Assembly: GCA_028583685.1 (NCBI GenBank)
Contig: JAMXIF010000222.1
Coordinates: 114,372-178,371, forward strand
DNA from: Petaurus breviceps papuanus
Taxonomy: Eukaryota; Chordata; Mammalia; Diprotodontia; Petauridae
DNA: 64,000 nucleotides
Direction of reading: 5' to 3'
Within the stretch, counting starts at the first letter, position 1, and every line of letters begins with the position of its first letter. The position numbers were made by a program, and so were the translations under genes. Under the pieces are notes generated by a model. The model was not told the DNA's origin. It did no database searches and was given only the letters and a program-made list of their open reading frames with translations. Positions 1-10,932 of the stretch are shown in pieces.

Positions 1-547
1 AACAACAGCACTGTCCTTCACCAGTGGACAGTATTCATTCTGTCTGCAGGACAGTCTCCAGACCCCTGCAACAACAGCACTGACCCTCACCAGTGGACAG
101 TATTCACTCTCTGTCTGCAGGACAGTCTCAGGGCTTCTTAGCAAACAGCCAGGTTCCAGGACTTTTTCAACAAAAGGACTGTCTTTCACCAGTGGACAAA
201 TCTGGCAAAACAACATCAAAACAGACAGACAAAGTACCAGCAAAACAGCCATGTCTCCTCAGTCCTTGGCAGCTCAGGGGGCAGGTCTCAAAAGTCCAGG
301 GCAATTCAAAGCGGCCACCAGCAATTCTCTTAGTCTCTCTCTCTCCACGAGGTGCTGCTTCCAAAAAGATCTTCCGCCTCTCTCTTATCTCTCCAAATCT
401 ACCTCACCAGCTCCTCCCAGTTCAGGACTTTCTTTTCACATCAACAAGCCCATCCCACAGGTGGGATTAACAAACTCTGGGTTTTAACACAATCAATTTG
501 AAAACCAAGCCAATACAGGGGAATCTTTAATTGCCATTACTATCACA
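1..547 (-). mobile_element. LTR of a marsupial endogenous retrovirus-like family, cut by the window edge
   Basis: This is the same family as the copies at 1636-2697, 47549-48634 and 61607-62419. The orientation comes from the antisense AATAAA in the longer copies, which makes 547 the 5' end of the LTR. It contains internal repeated units around the motif caccagtggac, at about 19, 88 and 187. Only the LTR is seen, with no internal viral genes nearby. It is a fossil of moderate age, and its sequence is closest to the palindromic copy at 61.6 kb. Confidence 0.75.
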
Positions 548-1597
548 GGAGGCAGTGAGTTTGAGTGCACACAACTCCAGTTTTGAAATCAGGTCCTGCC
601 TCTGGTTTGTGTGCCCCTGGACAGCTAGTTAGCCTCTCCCTATCCCAGGACTCATGCCTGCACGCTCAGCACCATCTACAATATGGCATTATGTGTGTGT
701 ATCAGTAAAACAAGTAAACATGTGCCTACACCCCTATACACATCTGTTTTACTTGATTTAAAACAAACTGCAGGGGCTGGGGATTATGGGAAAGATCCTG
801 GAGAGGCCCAGACCTCCTACAAACCCTCAAGTACCTGAGGGAAGAATGGTGAAAAACGCCCAAAGAAAGAGAGCCACAAACTCTGCAGCCAGGACTTGTA
901 GACAAGCCCGTGCCCTGAGCCGGAGCCTGGAGCCAGCAGGACTCAGCCTTGTACCGTTAGATGGGGGTGGGGGACGGAGCAGAACTGATCCCTCCGAACT
1001 CGCTGCCCGGGGAGCACGTGCTTGTCGGGGCCTTGGAAGGTGCAGGCGCCGTGCCTGGTACGGTCACTGCCAAGGTTGAGGCCAGCACCGCACTGAGGGA
1101 ACGAGCTTCAGCTCCACCACAGGCCCAGCTGGGGCCCCCCTGCACCACAGGCCTAGCACAGGGAGGCTTGCACGAGGTCTGCTTCCAGGCACACGCAGGA
1201 GTCAGGAGAAGCACAGCAAGGTCACCAAACGGGAAGATCTGCAAGGAGCTAAATGATGACAATGTGTTTAAAGCAACAGATTGTTACAGTGGGACATTGT
1301 GACTGAGTTGGATTTCAAACAAGGAGTCAGGATCCTTTCAGTGTTAAGGATGCTGTAACATAGGGGTGTTTGATACCGAAAATAGCAAAACACACACGAT
1401 TACGTCATGGACAAAATGTAACACACAGATTTCCATTAAAAACACTAGAAAGCAAAAGAAGAAACAGGTGTTTCCTTAGTACAGTACCAGTGTCTGTCTC
1501 CAACTGAGACTCAGCATTATCTGTGATGGATTAAAATACGGAGGCTTTGTTAGTGAGGCCCTAGACGAAGCCAGGAGGCCCATAACTCCGGACACAT
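548..1597. other. Unassigned NBAS intron DNA
   Basis: A weak MIR-like stretch is visible at about 560-690. The GC-rich part around 940-1130 has open frames without recognisable similarity. A CRE-like TTACGTCA lies at 1400-1407 in an A-rich stretch. I see no exon or gene. Confidence 0.5.
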
Positions 1598-2870
1598 CAG
1601 CTCAAGCAAAAAGTCAAGGAGAAGAAATCGAGGAATGTAATGCCAATCAAAGGCAACTTCCCAAGGTTCAAAATACCAGCATAGCTGCTCTCCATTTTAT
1701 TCAGTGAAAAATTAAGAACAGAGAGAATGAACATATAGCATCTTTCAAAATACAGCATTCACCAAGTATAATTCAATAATCTCCAAGTACTACCCCACCC
1801 CTGGTCATTATATTCATTTAGTCAACCACAAAGCCCTTCTTCTCAAATGGAGATGTTTCCAATCATAAGTAAAGTACATTCATTTGTTCAATCACAGAGC
1901 ACCAAAAAGTCAAAAGTTCCCCACCTTCAGATCACAATTGAATCTACCCCACAGTTACATCAAGCTTAAGCACAGCATTTAATACCCAAATGGAGGTCTT
2001 TTCTTCATCTTGACCAGAGGCAAGTTCCCAGCAATCTTTGTTCCTGGGGAGACAAAGCTTTGCAAGGCCACAAGATGCATTGCCAGTGTCTTCATTAATT
2101 CATTCTCTGTCTGCAGAACAGTCCTAGGACCCTTGAAAACATTAACAAAACCCTCTTCCAGGATTTCTGTAAACATACAACAAGAAAATCCTTCTTCAGG
2201 GCTTCTGAACCAACAGCAAGGTTCCAGATCTTCTGCAACAACAGCACTGGCCTTCACCAGTGGACAGAATTCACTCTCTGTCTGCAGAATAGTCTCAAGA
2301 GCTCTGAACCAACAGTAAGGTTCCAAGAGCTCTGCAACAACAGCACTGTCCTTCACCAGTGGACGAACCTGGCAAAACAACATCAAAACAAAGTACCAGC
2401 ATAACAGCCATGTCTCCTCAGTCCTTGCCAGCTCTCAAAAGTCCTGGGCAATTCAAAGTGGCCCTCAGCAATCCTCTCCGTCTCTGTCTCCAAGATGCTG
2501 CTTCCAAAAAGTTCTTCTGCCTCTCCCTTTTCTTGTGTCTCTCTAAATTTACATGACCAGCTCCTCCCAGTTCAGCCCTCTCTTTTCACATCAACAAGTC
2601 CATCCCACAAGTGGGATTCACAAGCTCTGGGTTTTAATACAATCAAACCAAAAACCAAGCCAATACCGAGGGATCTTTGAATTCCATGACTATTATAAGG
2701 AATTAAGAGGCAGAGACCAAGTTACTGCTTTCTGCAGATGGTGTGATTGTTTTCTTAGAGATTTCTAGTGATTCAACTAAAAGGAACAGACACCACTAAT
2801 CAGGGAAGTAGCAGGGTATGAAATAGATGCACGGAATTGTTAGTTTTTGGTGGACTCCCAGCCGAGCCAG
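1598..2870 (+). mobile_element. L1 ORF2 remnant split by an LTR
   Basis: The flanks of the 1636-2697 LTR join to a reverse-transcriptase-region stretch of marsupial L1: gaaatcgaggaa on the left continues as an ADGVIVFLE-like reading on the right (about 2730-2765). In the consensus this is the FADDMM(V)YLEN palm region, with the FADD core altered. It is a short, decayed 5'- and 3'-truncated piece. Confidence 0.65.
1636..2697 (-). mobile_element. Solo LTR, marsupial ERV-like family
   Basis: The element starts TGTAATGCC and ends with an ATTA-type inverted end, about 1062 bp, and is flanked by the exact 5-bp duplication aggaa (1631-1635 and 2698-2702). An AATAAA on the minus strand at 1696-1701, about 60 bp from one end, indicates minus orientation. 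It has internal units around accagtggac. No internal viral region is present, so it is a solo LTR fossil. Its target was an L1. Confidence 0.8.
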
Positions 2871-2971
2871 CCATTCAGAATCACTGCGAAGCATAGACCT
2901 GACCTGGCACACAATCATGTAAATAAATTATAAAACTTTATAGAAAGAAAGGATTACCTAAACAGGGAGTA

Positions 2972-3185
2972 GATGATTGCACAACTTTTGGTTGGTTAAT
3001 AGAATGCAGAGTGATTACCAGCTGTGTGACCCTGGGCAAATAATTTCCCCCGGTTGCCTCAGTTTCCCCATCTGTAAAATGAGCTGGAGAAGGAAATGGC
3101 AAACATCTCCAGTATCTCTGCCAAGAAAATGGCAAATCTCTCCCAAACAAGGTCACAGAGTCAGACAGGACTGAAACACCTGAAT
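2972..3185 (+). repeat. SINE with BovB/RTE-like tail
   Basis: The stretch carries the CORE-SINE-like body (gtgtgaccctgggcaa, cctcagtttcc, ctgtaaaatgag) followed by a tail with caccag/ccaagaaaat and cacagagtcagacaggactgaaa. That tail resembles the 3' end of BovB/RTE LINEs, which suggests mobilisation by an RTE element. Confidence 0.75.
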
Positions 3186-3644
3186 ACCACCAGCTTCCTG
3201 ACCAGGCCCGTCCCATCCCCAGGGCACCACCCAGCTGCCTGTCACTCCGGTGAGAAGGGCTCACCCTGGGTTCAGATCCTAGTTCTGCTGCCCACTGAGC
3301 TCCGTGGCTGGCTCCTCGGCTCCCTTCAGCTCTGGGTCTTGGGCCCGTGACTCGAGGAACCACTGCTTTTGCCAACAGGTCCAGAGGCATCAGTGGGCGA
3401 GCTCCGGTGCCACAGAAGTCTGCCGTGGGGGTGGTCATCTGGCGCCGTCATCTGGCTGCTGCCCACCTTCTTCATCCAGCCCATCTTTCTGTCCAGACCT
3501 TATTCGGGGATGGGTCCAGGTGTCCCAGGGAAGGCGCACAGTGGGGCCACGTCTTTCAGCCCAGACTGCAGGCCCAGCACCTGATGAGGCAGGAGTGACT
3601 GTAAGCTTCTGTGTGCTCTAAGCGATCGCTGCTTTTGGCTTCAG
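3186..3644. other. Intron just upstream of the first NBAS exon in the window
   Basis: I see a possible old MIR at 3240-3330 and otherwise unassigned GC-rich DNA. The last 30 bases form the acceptor tract of the exon at 3645. Confidence 0.5.
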
Positions 3645-3840
3645 GGAAAGGCTGCTTTCCTCCGATGACCTACTGGAGTGGTTCCGGCCCTTCTGTGCTG
3701 ACGACGCCTTGCCCGTCAAGCCCCGCGTGCAGGTGTTACAGAGCATGGAGTGCTCCTTCCATCTCACAGATGAGGACAGGAAGCTGCTGGTGTTCTTCCG
3801 GACAGAGGCCATCCTCAAGGCCATGTGGCCCCAGAGGCAG
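3645..3840 (+). CDS. NBAS: NBAS coding exon, fifth from the 3' end
   Basis: This exon encodes 65 full codons starting ERLLSSDDLLEWFRPFC and ending FFRTEAILKAMWPQRQ, which I recognise as the C-terminal region of NBAS. NBAS is the scaffold of the NRZ complex (with ZW10 and RINT1) that tethers COPI vesicles at the ER next to the SNAREs syntaxin-18, Sec20 and USE1; it also works with UPF1 in nonsense-mediated decay. The acceptor is a pyrimidine-rich run ending ttcag at 3644 and the donor is gtgagc at 3841. The first base completes a codon begun in an upstream exon outside the window, and the exon ends in phase 0. It follows the N-terminal beta-propeller and Sec39 regions of the protein, which lie upstream. 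Frame, splice sites and fit to the next exon all agree. The identification rests on remembered human protein sequence. Confidence 0.93.
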
Positions 3841-4384
3841 GTGAGCAGCTTCTCCCAGGCTCCCTCTCCCCACCTCCTCCTCTCACCCTTTGGCCCCACT
3901 GAGCGCCCCGTCTTCCCTGGGCAGCCCCATCACATTGAGTGGCCGTGCCTGGTAGCGCTGGGTGGAGTGGGATCTAGCTTGGCCAGACTGACCTTCGGGA
4001 CCCCCCCTCCCACTTCCCAGGCCCCGTAGGTGCTTAATTAATGCCTCTGTTTATAAGAACATGAATGCAGTGGTGCCAGTCAGTGCAGGCACATGTGCCA
4101 TAGTTCTGTCTTAGCTCAACAGAAGGGGGCGGGAGGTGAGTAGGGGCACGGGGGCATATACCTTACAGTCGCCCATTTTGAGATAGGTGGCTAGAGCCTC
4201 TGGCTGCAGACTACCCCTGTGGTCATGCCCACTAAGGATGTTCACAAGTGGCTCTGTGCATTAGCTGTGAGCTCACTGCTCTGCCCTGAGGTTGGCCTTT
4301 GGGGGGCACCCCATTTAAGTGGGGTAGTAGCAGATGCGATGTCCACATTGTGGGGGCCAAATGCCTCACTTCTCCAAGAGCTGC
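3841..4384. other. Unassigned start of the 17.9-kb NBAS intron
   Basis: A short L2 tail-like piece (ggtgcttaattaatgcc) sits near 4030. Nothing else is recognisable. Confidence 0.5.
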
Positions 4385-4602
4385 ACCTGGAGTCAGGAAG
4401 CCTGAAGTTCAAATCTAGCCTTGGCCACTTACTAGCTGGGTGACCCTGGGCAAGTCACTTAACGGTTTCTGCCTCAGTTTCCTCATCTGTAAAATGGTAT
4501 AATACCAGCACCTCCCAGAGGTGCAAGGATCAAAGGAGATGTTAGTAAAATGTTTTGCAAACCTTAGAAGTGCTATATAAAGGCTACCATCCTCACTCAC
4601 CC
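4385..4602 (+). repeat. Marsupial CORE/MIR-type SINE
   Basis: The order is ctggagtcaggaag, gttcaaatctagcc, gtgaccctgggcaagtcactt, cctcagtttcctcatctg and a tail reading gcaaacctta...gctatataaa. This is the classical marsupial arrangement on the plus strand. Confidence 0.85.
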
Positions 4603-4806
4603 TGACCCTCGTCATCCCTTGTTCCCTTTGCCAAATGAGAAGGGAATCCATTGCCTTCTGCCTGAAGCAGGACTCTCTGGCCCTCCTGGGGTGGGAGGTG
4701 GCGAGCACCAAGGAGCCCCCCATTATTTCACCAGAGCCACTAAGACTGTCACTGAAAAGTGGGTACTTAGCATAATCTGGAGAGGTGACAGACGTGTGTT
4801 CAGCTC

Positions 4807-4935
4807 TCCTTCCTTCCTTCCTTCCTTCCTTCCTTCCTTCCTTCCTTCCTTCCTTCCTTCCTTCCTTCCTTCCTTCCTTCCTTCCTTCCTTCCTCCCTCC
4901 CTTCCTCCCTCCCTTCCCTCTCTCTTTATTTCTTC
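4807..4935. repeat. CCTT microsatellite grading into CCCT-rich tract
   Basis: A pure (TCCT)n run covers 4807-4894, about 22 units. It then decays into CCTCCC and TTTC-rich pyrimidine sequence up to about 4970. The strand is wholly pyrimidine over more than 100 bp. Confidence 0.97.
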
Positions 4936-5164
4936 TTTTTTCTTCCTTTCTTTCCTTTATCCTTTATTTTGGTAGAAACTCAGAAACCCTTTGGAGCTTA
5001 GCCCAGAAAACTTTCCCATCTATTTTCTCAGCTATCCTAATGATATTTCTGGGAGACAGAAAGGGAGACATTCTGAGCCTGACTTCAGCATAGAAAAGAT
5101 CAGTGTTTTGCATGAAGACCTCTTTACTTCTCATAATCAGATATTGCAATGTACATGAATGAAA

Positions 5165-5290
5165 ATTATGCTTGATGGGCTTACTGTATGCCTGGTACTG
5201 TGCTGAGTGATGGGCCCACAAAACAAGGCAATCCCTGTTCTTCAGGAGCGATCACACTCTAAGACATATAAAGGGGCTCATTTGCTGGGC
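5165..5290 (-). repeat. L2 3'-end fragment
   Basis: It reads as gcttactgtatgcctggtactgtgctgagtgatgg followed by a ctgttcttcaggagcg segment. This is the reverse complement of the L2 tail and adjoining 3' UTR. Confidence 0.65.
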
Positions 5291-6754
5291 CGATGGAAAG
5301 GCACGGGCATCTTCAGGGCACAGTGGTGGGCACCGAGAGCACAGCCCAGAGGCTTGTGGGGCATCAGCAGGTCAGATGGCAGTTCTGGGGATGTAATGGG
5401 TGGCTGGTAAGGCTGAGACAACCTTGGCACATAATGACAAGGCCTGGGTCTTCTCTGTCCTGCAGGGATCGTTGGGAGAGACTCTCCTCATCCCAGTACG
5501 GGAGCTGCCATGGGTTTGTGAAGTGGGGCCAGGAGGAGCTGGCAATGGCTCTTCCTGTCTGGCTGCCCAGGAGCCTCTCAGTGGGATCTGAGGGGGCCTT
5601 GGGAGTTAAGGCCAGTCCCTGTCACATCGTTCTGGTCCTCTTTGGCTTTGTCCTCCCCGCCCTCCTGCTTCCCTTCCTGTCTCGGGTCTCCAGCCCAGCT
5701 GCCCCAGGCTCTAGCTCCTCAGACTTCCTGCCCTCTCTGGCTCCCATCATCCTCTGCTGCTGTAATGACCCCCCACGCCTGCCTTCTGTATTGGTACCCC
5801 AGTGTTTAGCACAGTTTCTGCTACATAAGAAATACTTAGATGCATTTTCATTCATTCGTTCATTCCCTGACCAGTCCTGCAGCCTTTGTCTGCCCTGGTT
5901 TTCTCAGCTGCAGAGTGGGGTCACAGCGGCCCCTGTCTTCCAGGATCTCTGGAAGGCTCAGATGAGACGTGCTTGTGGGACATTCTGCAGCCCTTCACTG
6001 ACCCTCTGTAGACACTGGCTGCTGCCCTTTCCCTGTGGCTCCTGTCCACACACACACTTGCTCATTGGAAGTTGAGTCTCCTTACCATCTGTGTTCTGGC
6101 CCCACGGCCACACGTGGCGTTCCACGGGCCTGGCCCTACCTGTCTTCCCTTCCTGCCAGGCCTCTGTCCCCTCGGCCTCCTAAACCCCCCACAGCTCAGC
6201 TCAGGGCCTCCCTCAGACAGGAGGCCCTCTGATGCCCCCTGCTGAAAACAGACAGCCCCCAAATCGTCTCCTGTTGACTGTGGGCACATGTTATTGGTTA
6301 GAAGCTCCTTAAAGGGAAGGATTGTTCTCCTTTGGTCTTTGCCTCCCTTAGCACTCTTCCTGGCATGCAGCAGGTGTTTAATAACCGTTTGTGGATTGAT
6401 GGTGCAGAGACCCTGCTGTCTGAGGCCTGGCTGGCTTGGAGAAGATACGGCAGAGGGCAGTGCGGCTGGATGGGAGGGGAGGGCCCAAGGGAGCATCATT
6501 CGAAGGGATGTGGGAGAAACTGAGGCAGGTTTGGGCCTTGTCCCACCCCCGTGAAGGGGGTCCAGGGTGTCATAGGCTGCCGTAGGATGTTGTGGGGGCG
6601 ATGGTGCCTCTTGAGGCCCATGGAGGGGTGAGCTAACCCATTGTCATTCTGTGAGATGGGCTGCCTGGCCAGGGGGAGACCTTCCCCTTCTGCCCTCCTG
6701 GGGCCTAGCTGGATTTCAGGTAACAGGGAGGATGAAGATAGTTTCTTAATGAGC
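5291..6754 (+). other. NBAS intron with two L2 3'-end pieces
   Basis: L2-like pieces in plus orientation are at about 5620-5866 (ending tttagcacagtttctgctacataagaaatactt) and about 6255-6405 (cacatgttattgg through caggtgtttaataa). Long open frames here, one of 260 codons, show no recognisable protein and overlap the L2. The rest is unassigned. Confidence 0.6.
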
Positions 6755-7225
6755 AAAGATAAGACAAGATAATGATATTGCCAAGTTTAATTATCAGAAA
6801 ATGTGGCTCTGCCCCTTCAGTGTGGCTACTAATCCTCTTAGCATAGTTTGCATCCATCAGAGGGACTTAATATTTAATTAGGCTCTAGGTGCTGTAAGAA
6901 GGGGCCCCCACCCACCCCCACATCCCGGCCAGGCTGGGCTCTGGGGGGCTACTCCCCCTGGCAGGCGGGCACTGCCACCTTCCCGCCAGCGGCCTCCCTC
7001 CAGAAGTGGAGGAGCTCAGCCTGGAGGGGGCGGCAGCGGCAGGGATGGGTCAGGAGAATCGCGCTAATCCCCGTGCTGCCTTTATCTCAACGGCACAGGT
7101 TTTGTAATTTTCTAGTTAACTGGTGCATGAAGAATATGGGTCAAAATACGGATGTTTCCTTTAAAAAATTATTTTAGCACCCATCACCATGAACTCCTTT
7201 CTTCTTCATTTTAATGCAAAAGACA
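6755..7225. promoter_or_regulatory. Candidate conserved non-coding element in NBAS intron
   Basis: This non-repeat stretch has AT-rich homeodomain-like cores (taatga, tttaattatc, tatttaattaggc, gttaactgg) flanking a GC-rich block, and no coding frame. Its texture is like vertebrate intronic enhancers. The call is inference only, since no alignment was possible. Confidence 0.3.
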
Positions 7226-8389
7226 ACATGGGCTGAGAATGTTACATTTCCGCCTGGGCTTTATCTGCCTTGGTGGCTGCAGCTGATCCCATCACCTGTT
7301 TATCCAAACAGCCAGTTTTCTGACTGGGGCATGTGCCCGGTGGGTCTCAGTTTCCTTACATGGCAGATGAGGGGGTTAGACTGGGGGTGTCTAAGGGCCT
7401 TTCTGGCCACCGCGTGCACCGTTCCAAGGTCTCTTCTGGCTCTGCCCTTTTCGGTTCTAGGGGTCCCCCTCCCAGTGGACGTTCAGGCACCATAGACATG
7501 GAAGGTGGCTTCTTTACGCTGATGGTCGGGGGAGGAATTCCTCAGGAAACAACTGCAGACAGAATGCTCAATTTGGATTTCATAAAAATGTCTAAAAATG
7601 TATAAAGTCAGTGTAGGTCGAATAAAAAGAAGCCATGAAGTGGCAGGCGTTTTTTTCATCTGACTTCTGTAATAAAGTAATAATATCCCAGCTCTCTAGG
7701 GCATTGACACAAGCATTTAAAACAAAGAGATAAATATGGAAATAGCTGGCATGCCAGGGCTCTGCCAGGCTCCTCATGCTTTGCAGGTAATGTCAGAGGA
7801 CTGAAACCGTTTTTAAAAGAGCAAATGGTTGACTTTGGGAAGATGGGCACATCCCAGTTCACCAGGGTGCCGCTGTCCGGCCTTGTGGAAAAATAACTTG
7901 GAATTAGGTGGAGAAAATGACTAAAATGTTTGTATGCGATGTATGTGACCTTGTCATTCTGGGCATGTGGCCCCAGGGAGAGGAAAGACAGAGAGATGCC
8001 CCATAGAGAGCTCAGTGTGGAGCAGAGCTGGCCGTGGGGAACTTGGAAATGCAGCTATTACAGGTTCATCAGGATGGCTGAATGAGTGGTGGCCTCCACA
8101 GAGAATGAGGCACTTTGTGCCTTAAGAAATGACACACAGGGTAAGTTGGGGAGACTTAGGAAGATTTCTGTGGACCGAGGTGGAGCAGAGGCGGTAAAGT
8201 AGCGGTGGGTGCTCAGATGAGCACCAGCGCCAGGCTCCATCTGAAGGACCAGAGGCCGCGCGCGGGCTGTGGACGGGGCAGCCTGTGCTGTCCAGAACGG
8301 CCGAGAGGCCGTGTGACTTGCTCTGCAGAGCGATGGTGAAGGAAACAGAGATCCCCAAATGTCACTGGGTAAAATGATCTCTACTTTTA
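7226..8389. other. Intron with a MIR-like SINE
   Basis: A MIR-like piece lies at about 7330-7480 (ctcagtttccttacatgg, gatgaggggg, ctaagggcc and tctggc motifs, plus strand). The remaining sequence, including an AT-rich stretch at 7560-7740, is unassigned. Confidence 0.55.
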
Positions 8390-8620
8390 CTCTGCAGACA
8401 ACTTATTAAGCATTTACTTGCTCGGGGGTACCGCCAAGAGCAATGCCTCCCCTCAGGAAGGCTGAGGCCTCTTCTACTAACATGGGAGGAATCTGGACTG
8501 GGGTTTCTTTGTGGGAGGTGGTGTTTGAGCTGGGCACAGGAGGAAGCCAGGGGGCCAAGTACCCTGCAGGCTGGGACAGATGGGCATGAAGTGGCCTGGA
8601 GTCAGGCCCTTGAAAAACCT
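8390..8620 (-). repeat. L2 fragment
   Basis: It reads caacttattaagcatttacttgc, then a cctcaggaaggc segment and gagctgggcacaggaggaagccaggg. This is the reverse complement of L2 3' UTR and ORF end. Confidence 0.55.
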
Positions 8621-9689
8621 TCCAGAACACAAGGTTCCTCCCTTGAGGATTGTGGCTTTTTTGCCTTGAGGACTCAGCTTTGTCCCTGTCACAAATTCAT
8701 TCCTCGAGCAGCCATCCTTTCATTAAGTGCCCAATGTGGGCAAGTGCCTTGGTTCTGAGGAGTTTCTGAAAGCGCCTCTGTGTCCTTTGCTTCCCTTTCT
8801 TGGGCAGGGCCCATAGCAGCGGGAGTGCCTGTATTGGAGTCCCAGGACTCACGCTCGGGTCTCCTTCCTCAGTGCCTGTTACTGTCAGGCTGCCCCCAGT
8901 CACCCTGGCTGGCCGCCTCGGACCCTTTGTTAGTGCCTCACTGACCCCGGCCGTCCCGTGTCTCATCAGACCTTGTTTCCAGCTTCCCGGGTCCCTCCTC
9001 ACGTGCAGACACCGTCTTCCTGACTCTCCTCTTGGCCTCGGCTCTCTTTCTCCTCTAATCCATTCTCCGATTGGCTGATGGGAATGTTCCAGAAGTGCAG
9101 GCCTGCCCATCAGTAAGCTCCAGGGACTCATCCTTCCCTCCAGGTTCAAAGCCTATCACGGCCTAGCCCCTCCCCGCCAGTCTGCTGCCCCCTCTACGGG
9201 CCAGCTACACCGGCCTCCTTTGGGGTTCCTCATGCGTGAGAGCAGTCTCTGCACTTTCGCTGCCTGGTCCCCGGCCAGGCGAGTCCCCCTCCCGCGTGGC
9301 TTTATTGGCTCTCTTCGGAGCCAGGGCTGGGGTGTGTGACCTCGATTCCAGTCCCAGCTCTTGTGGCTTCCCCATGTTTCACTTTGGACAAGAGGCACAG
9401 ATTGCGAACTTATAGGCCACGGGTTGTTTGTAGAATTGGGGCAATGCCCAGTCATCTGCCTTGGAGTGTGGTGGGAATCATGGCTGATGTGGATAGGAGA
9501 GGCCTCGGAGGAGGAGGAGTGTCTTTGCTAGTGCAGGGACCCCTCCTCCACGGCCTCTTGTGCCTCGGGTGTTAGCCTGCGCACCTCGTGGAGGAAGGCT
9601 CTGGTGGTCTTGGGGCGCCTAGTGGATGGAGGGTCTGCCATCTCATCCCCATTCTGTAGGGAGGTGGGTGAGGGTTTCCTTGCACTGCA
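8621..9689. other. Intron, mostly unassigned
   Basis: The part at 8860-9190 is pyrimidine-rich with a possible L2 ORF remnant on the plus strand. The part at 9340-9450 has weak MIR features. No exon is seen. Confidence 0.4.
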
Positions 9690-9850
9690 TTCAGGCAACA
9701 TTTATAAGTGCCTGCCATATACACCGCTCGGTGACATTTATTAAGTGCCTGCCGTATACACCGCTTGGTGACATTTATTAAATGCCTGTTGTATACACTG
9801 CACTTGGCGCTATGCGCGTGAGCGTAAGAACCCTAGGCGCTGTTGTCATT
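9690..9850 (-). repeat. L2 tail with a threefold 36-37 bp tandem repeat
   Basis: The L2 3' end motif acattta(t)taagtgcctgcc is present three times, at 9698, 9734 and 9771, each followed by tatacac(c/t)gc. The array is a local triplication of part of an L2 tail. Confidence 0.85.
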
Positions 9851-10696
9851 GATCTGTGGGAGGGATAGGGAGCAAGACCCGTATCCTTAAGGCATCGAAG
9901 TCCCTGAAGAGTCTTGGGAGGTGACGCAGAAAGGAGGAGAGGAATTCCTTCCAGCTGGGAATGAAAGTTAGATTTCTTGGCGTTGCTAGTGCCTTGCCCG
10001 AGTCCACACGTGGCTGTCGACCTGCTGAGCTGAGTCCAGCAGGAGGAGGATTCCTGCAGGAGTCTGCTCCAGGCGTGGCTGGAGGTGAGGAAGGAGCCCC
10101 TGAAGGTCTGAAGGGCTCCGGTATGACGTGCTGGTGGGCCAAGCTTTGGGGGCCTTGAGTGAGGCGTTCATTTGTCACTTGATGAGCAGCGGGGCTCCTG
10201 GGCAGCATTGCCCTGTGATCCAGCCTGTGCAGATGCGTGGTGGTGGAGGGCACCCTCCAGCCTCAGAGAGTGCCTTGGCCAGAGCTCCTGCTCGTGTCGG
10301 CCCCACCCTCCCGGGCCCCTGGCCCACTCTTTCTACCCTTCCCCAATGCCCTCTCAATGGAGCTTCCTTTAATCATCTTTCCTCCTGCTTATAATTTTAG
10401 ATACAATTTCCACCTAGTTTTCAGGGCCATGTTGCTTCTCCCCCAAAGAATCTCGACCCACTTGACTGCCCACCAGCCAGCCTAGTCATAGTCCCTGAGC
10501 ACAGTCTGGAAAGACCACACCAGATGTGGGACAGGAGTAAGAAGTCACTCTCAGGCTAGCCAAGAGGACTTGGGAGGGGGCATTTGTTGTGCTGTTGGCT
10601 GATCTCCCCCATTAGCTTAGAAGCTCCCTTTGGGCAGGGCCGAGGTCACGTTACTGTTGTGTCTGCCTTGGTTTTGGCAGCTAGTGCCATCTTGCA
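9851..10696. other. Intron, unassigned with small L2 piece
   Basis: A short L2 3' fragment lies at about 10610-10690 (agaagctccctttgggcaggg). Elsewhere I see nothing recognisable. Confidence 0.45.
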
Positions 10697-10932
10697 GAGT
10701 GTGGGGCCTGGATTCAGAAAGGCTCACTCACCTTCCTGAGTTCAAATCCGGCCTCAGTCAGTGACTAGATAGGAGATCCTGGGCAAGTCACTTCATCCTG
10801 TTTGCCTCAGTTTCCTCATCTGTAAAACAAACTGGAGAAGGAAATTACAAAGCCCTCCAGTGTCTCTGCCAAGAAAACCCCCAGTGGACTCACAGAGTCA
10901 GACATGGCTGAAATGACGGATCAACGACAGCA
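10697..10932 (+). repeat. SINE with BovB/RTE-like tail
   Basis: It has the body motifs gagttcaaatccggcctcag, gggcaagtcactt and cctcagtttcctcatctgtaaaa. The tail reads ccaagaaaaccccc and cacagagtcagacatggctgaaatgac. Confidence 0.85.

Noticed and set aside
1-200. Evenly spaced repeats around caccagtggac that look like a CRISPR array
   Set aside because: The spacing is uneven (about 70 and 98 bp), the repeats are imperfect, and the same units occur inside the LTR copies at 2.2, 48.2 and 62.0 kb. They are part of an LTR.
5293-6075. 260-codon open frame in an NBAS intron
   Set aside because: It overlaps an L2 3' end, has low-complexity leucine and serine runs, and would not splice into NBAS. It is a chance open frame.
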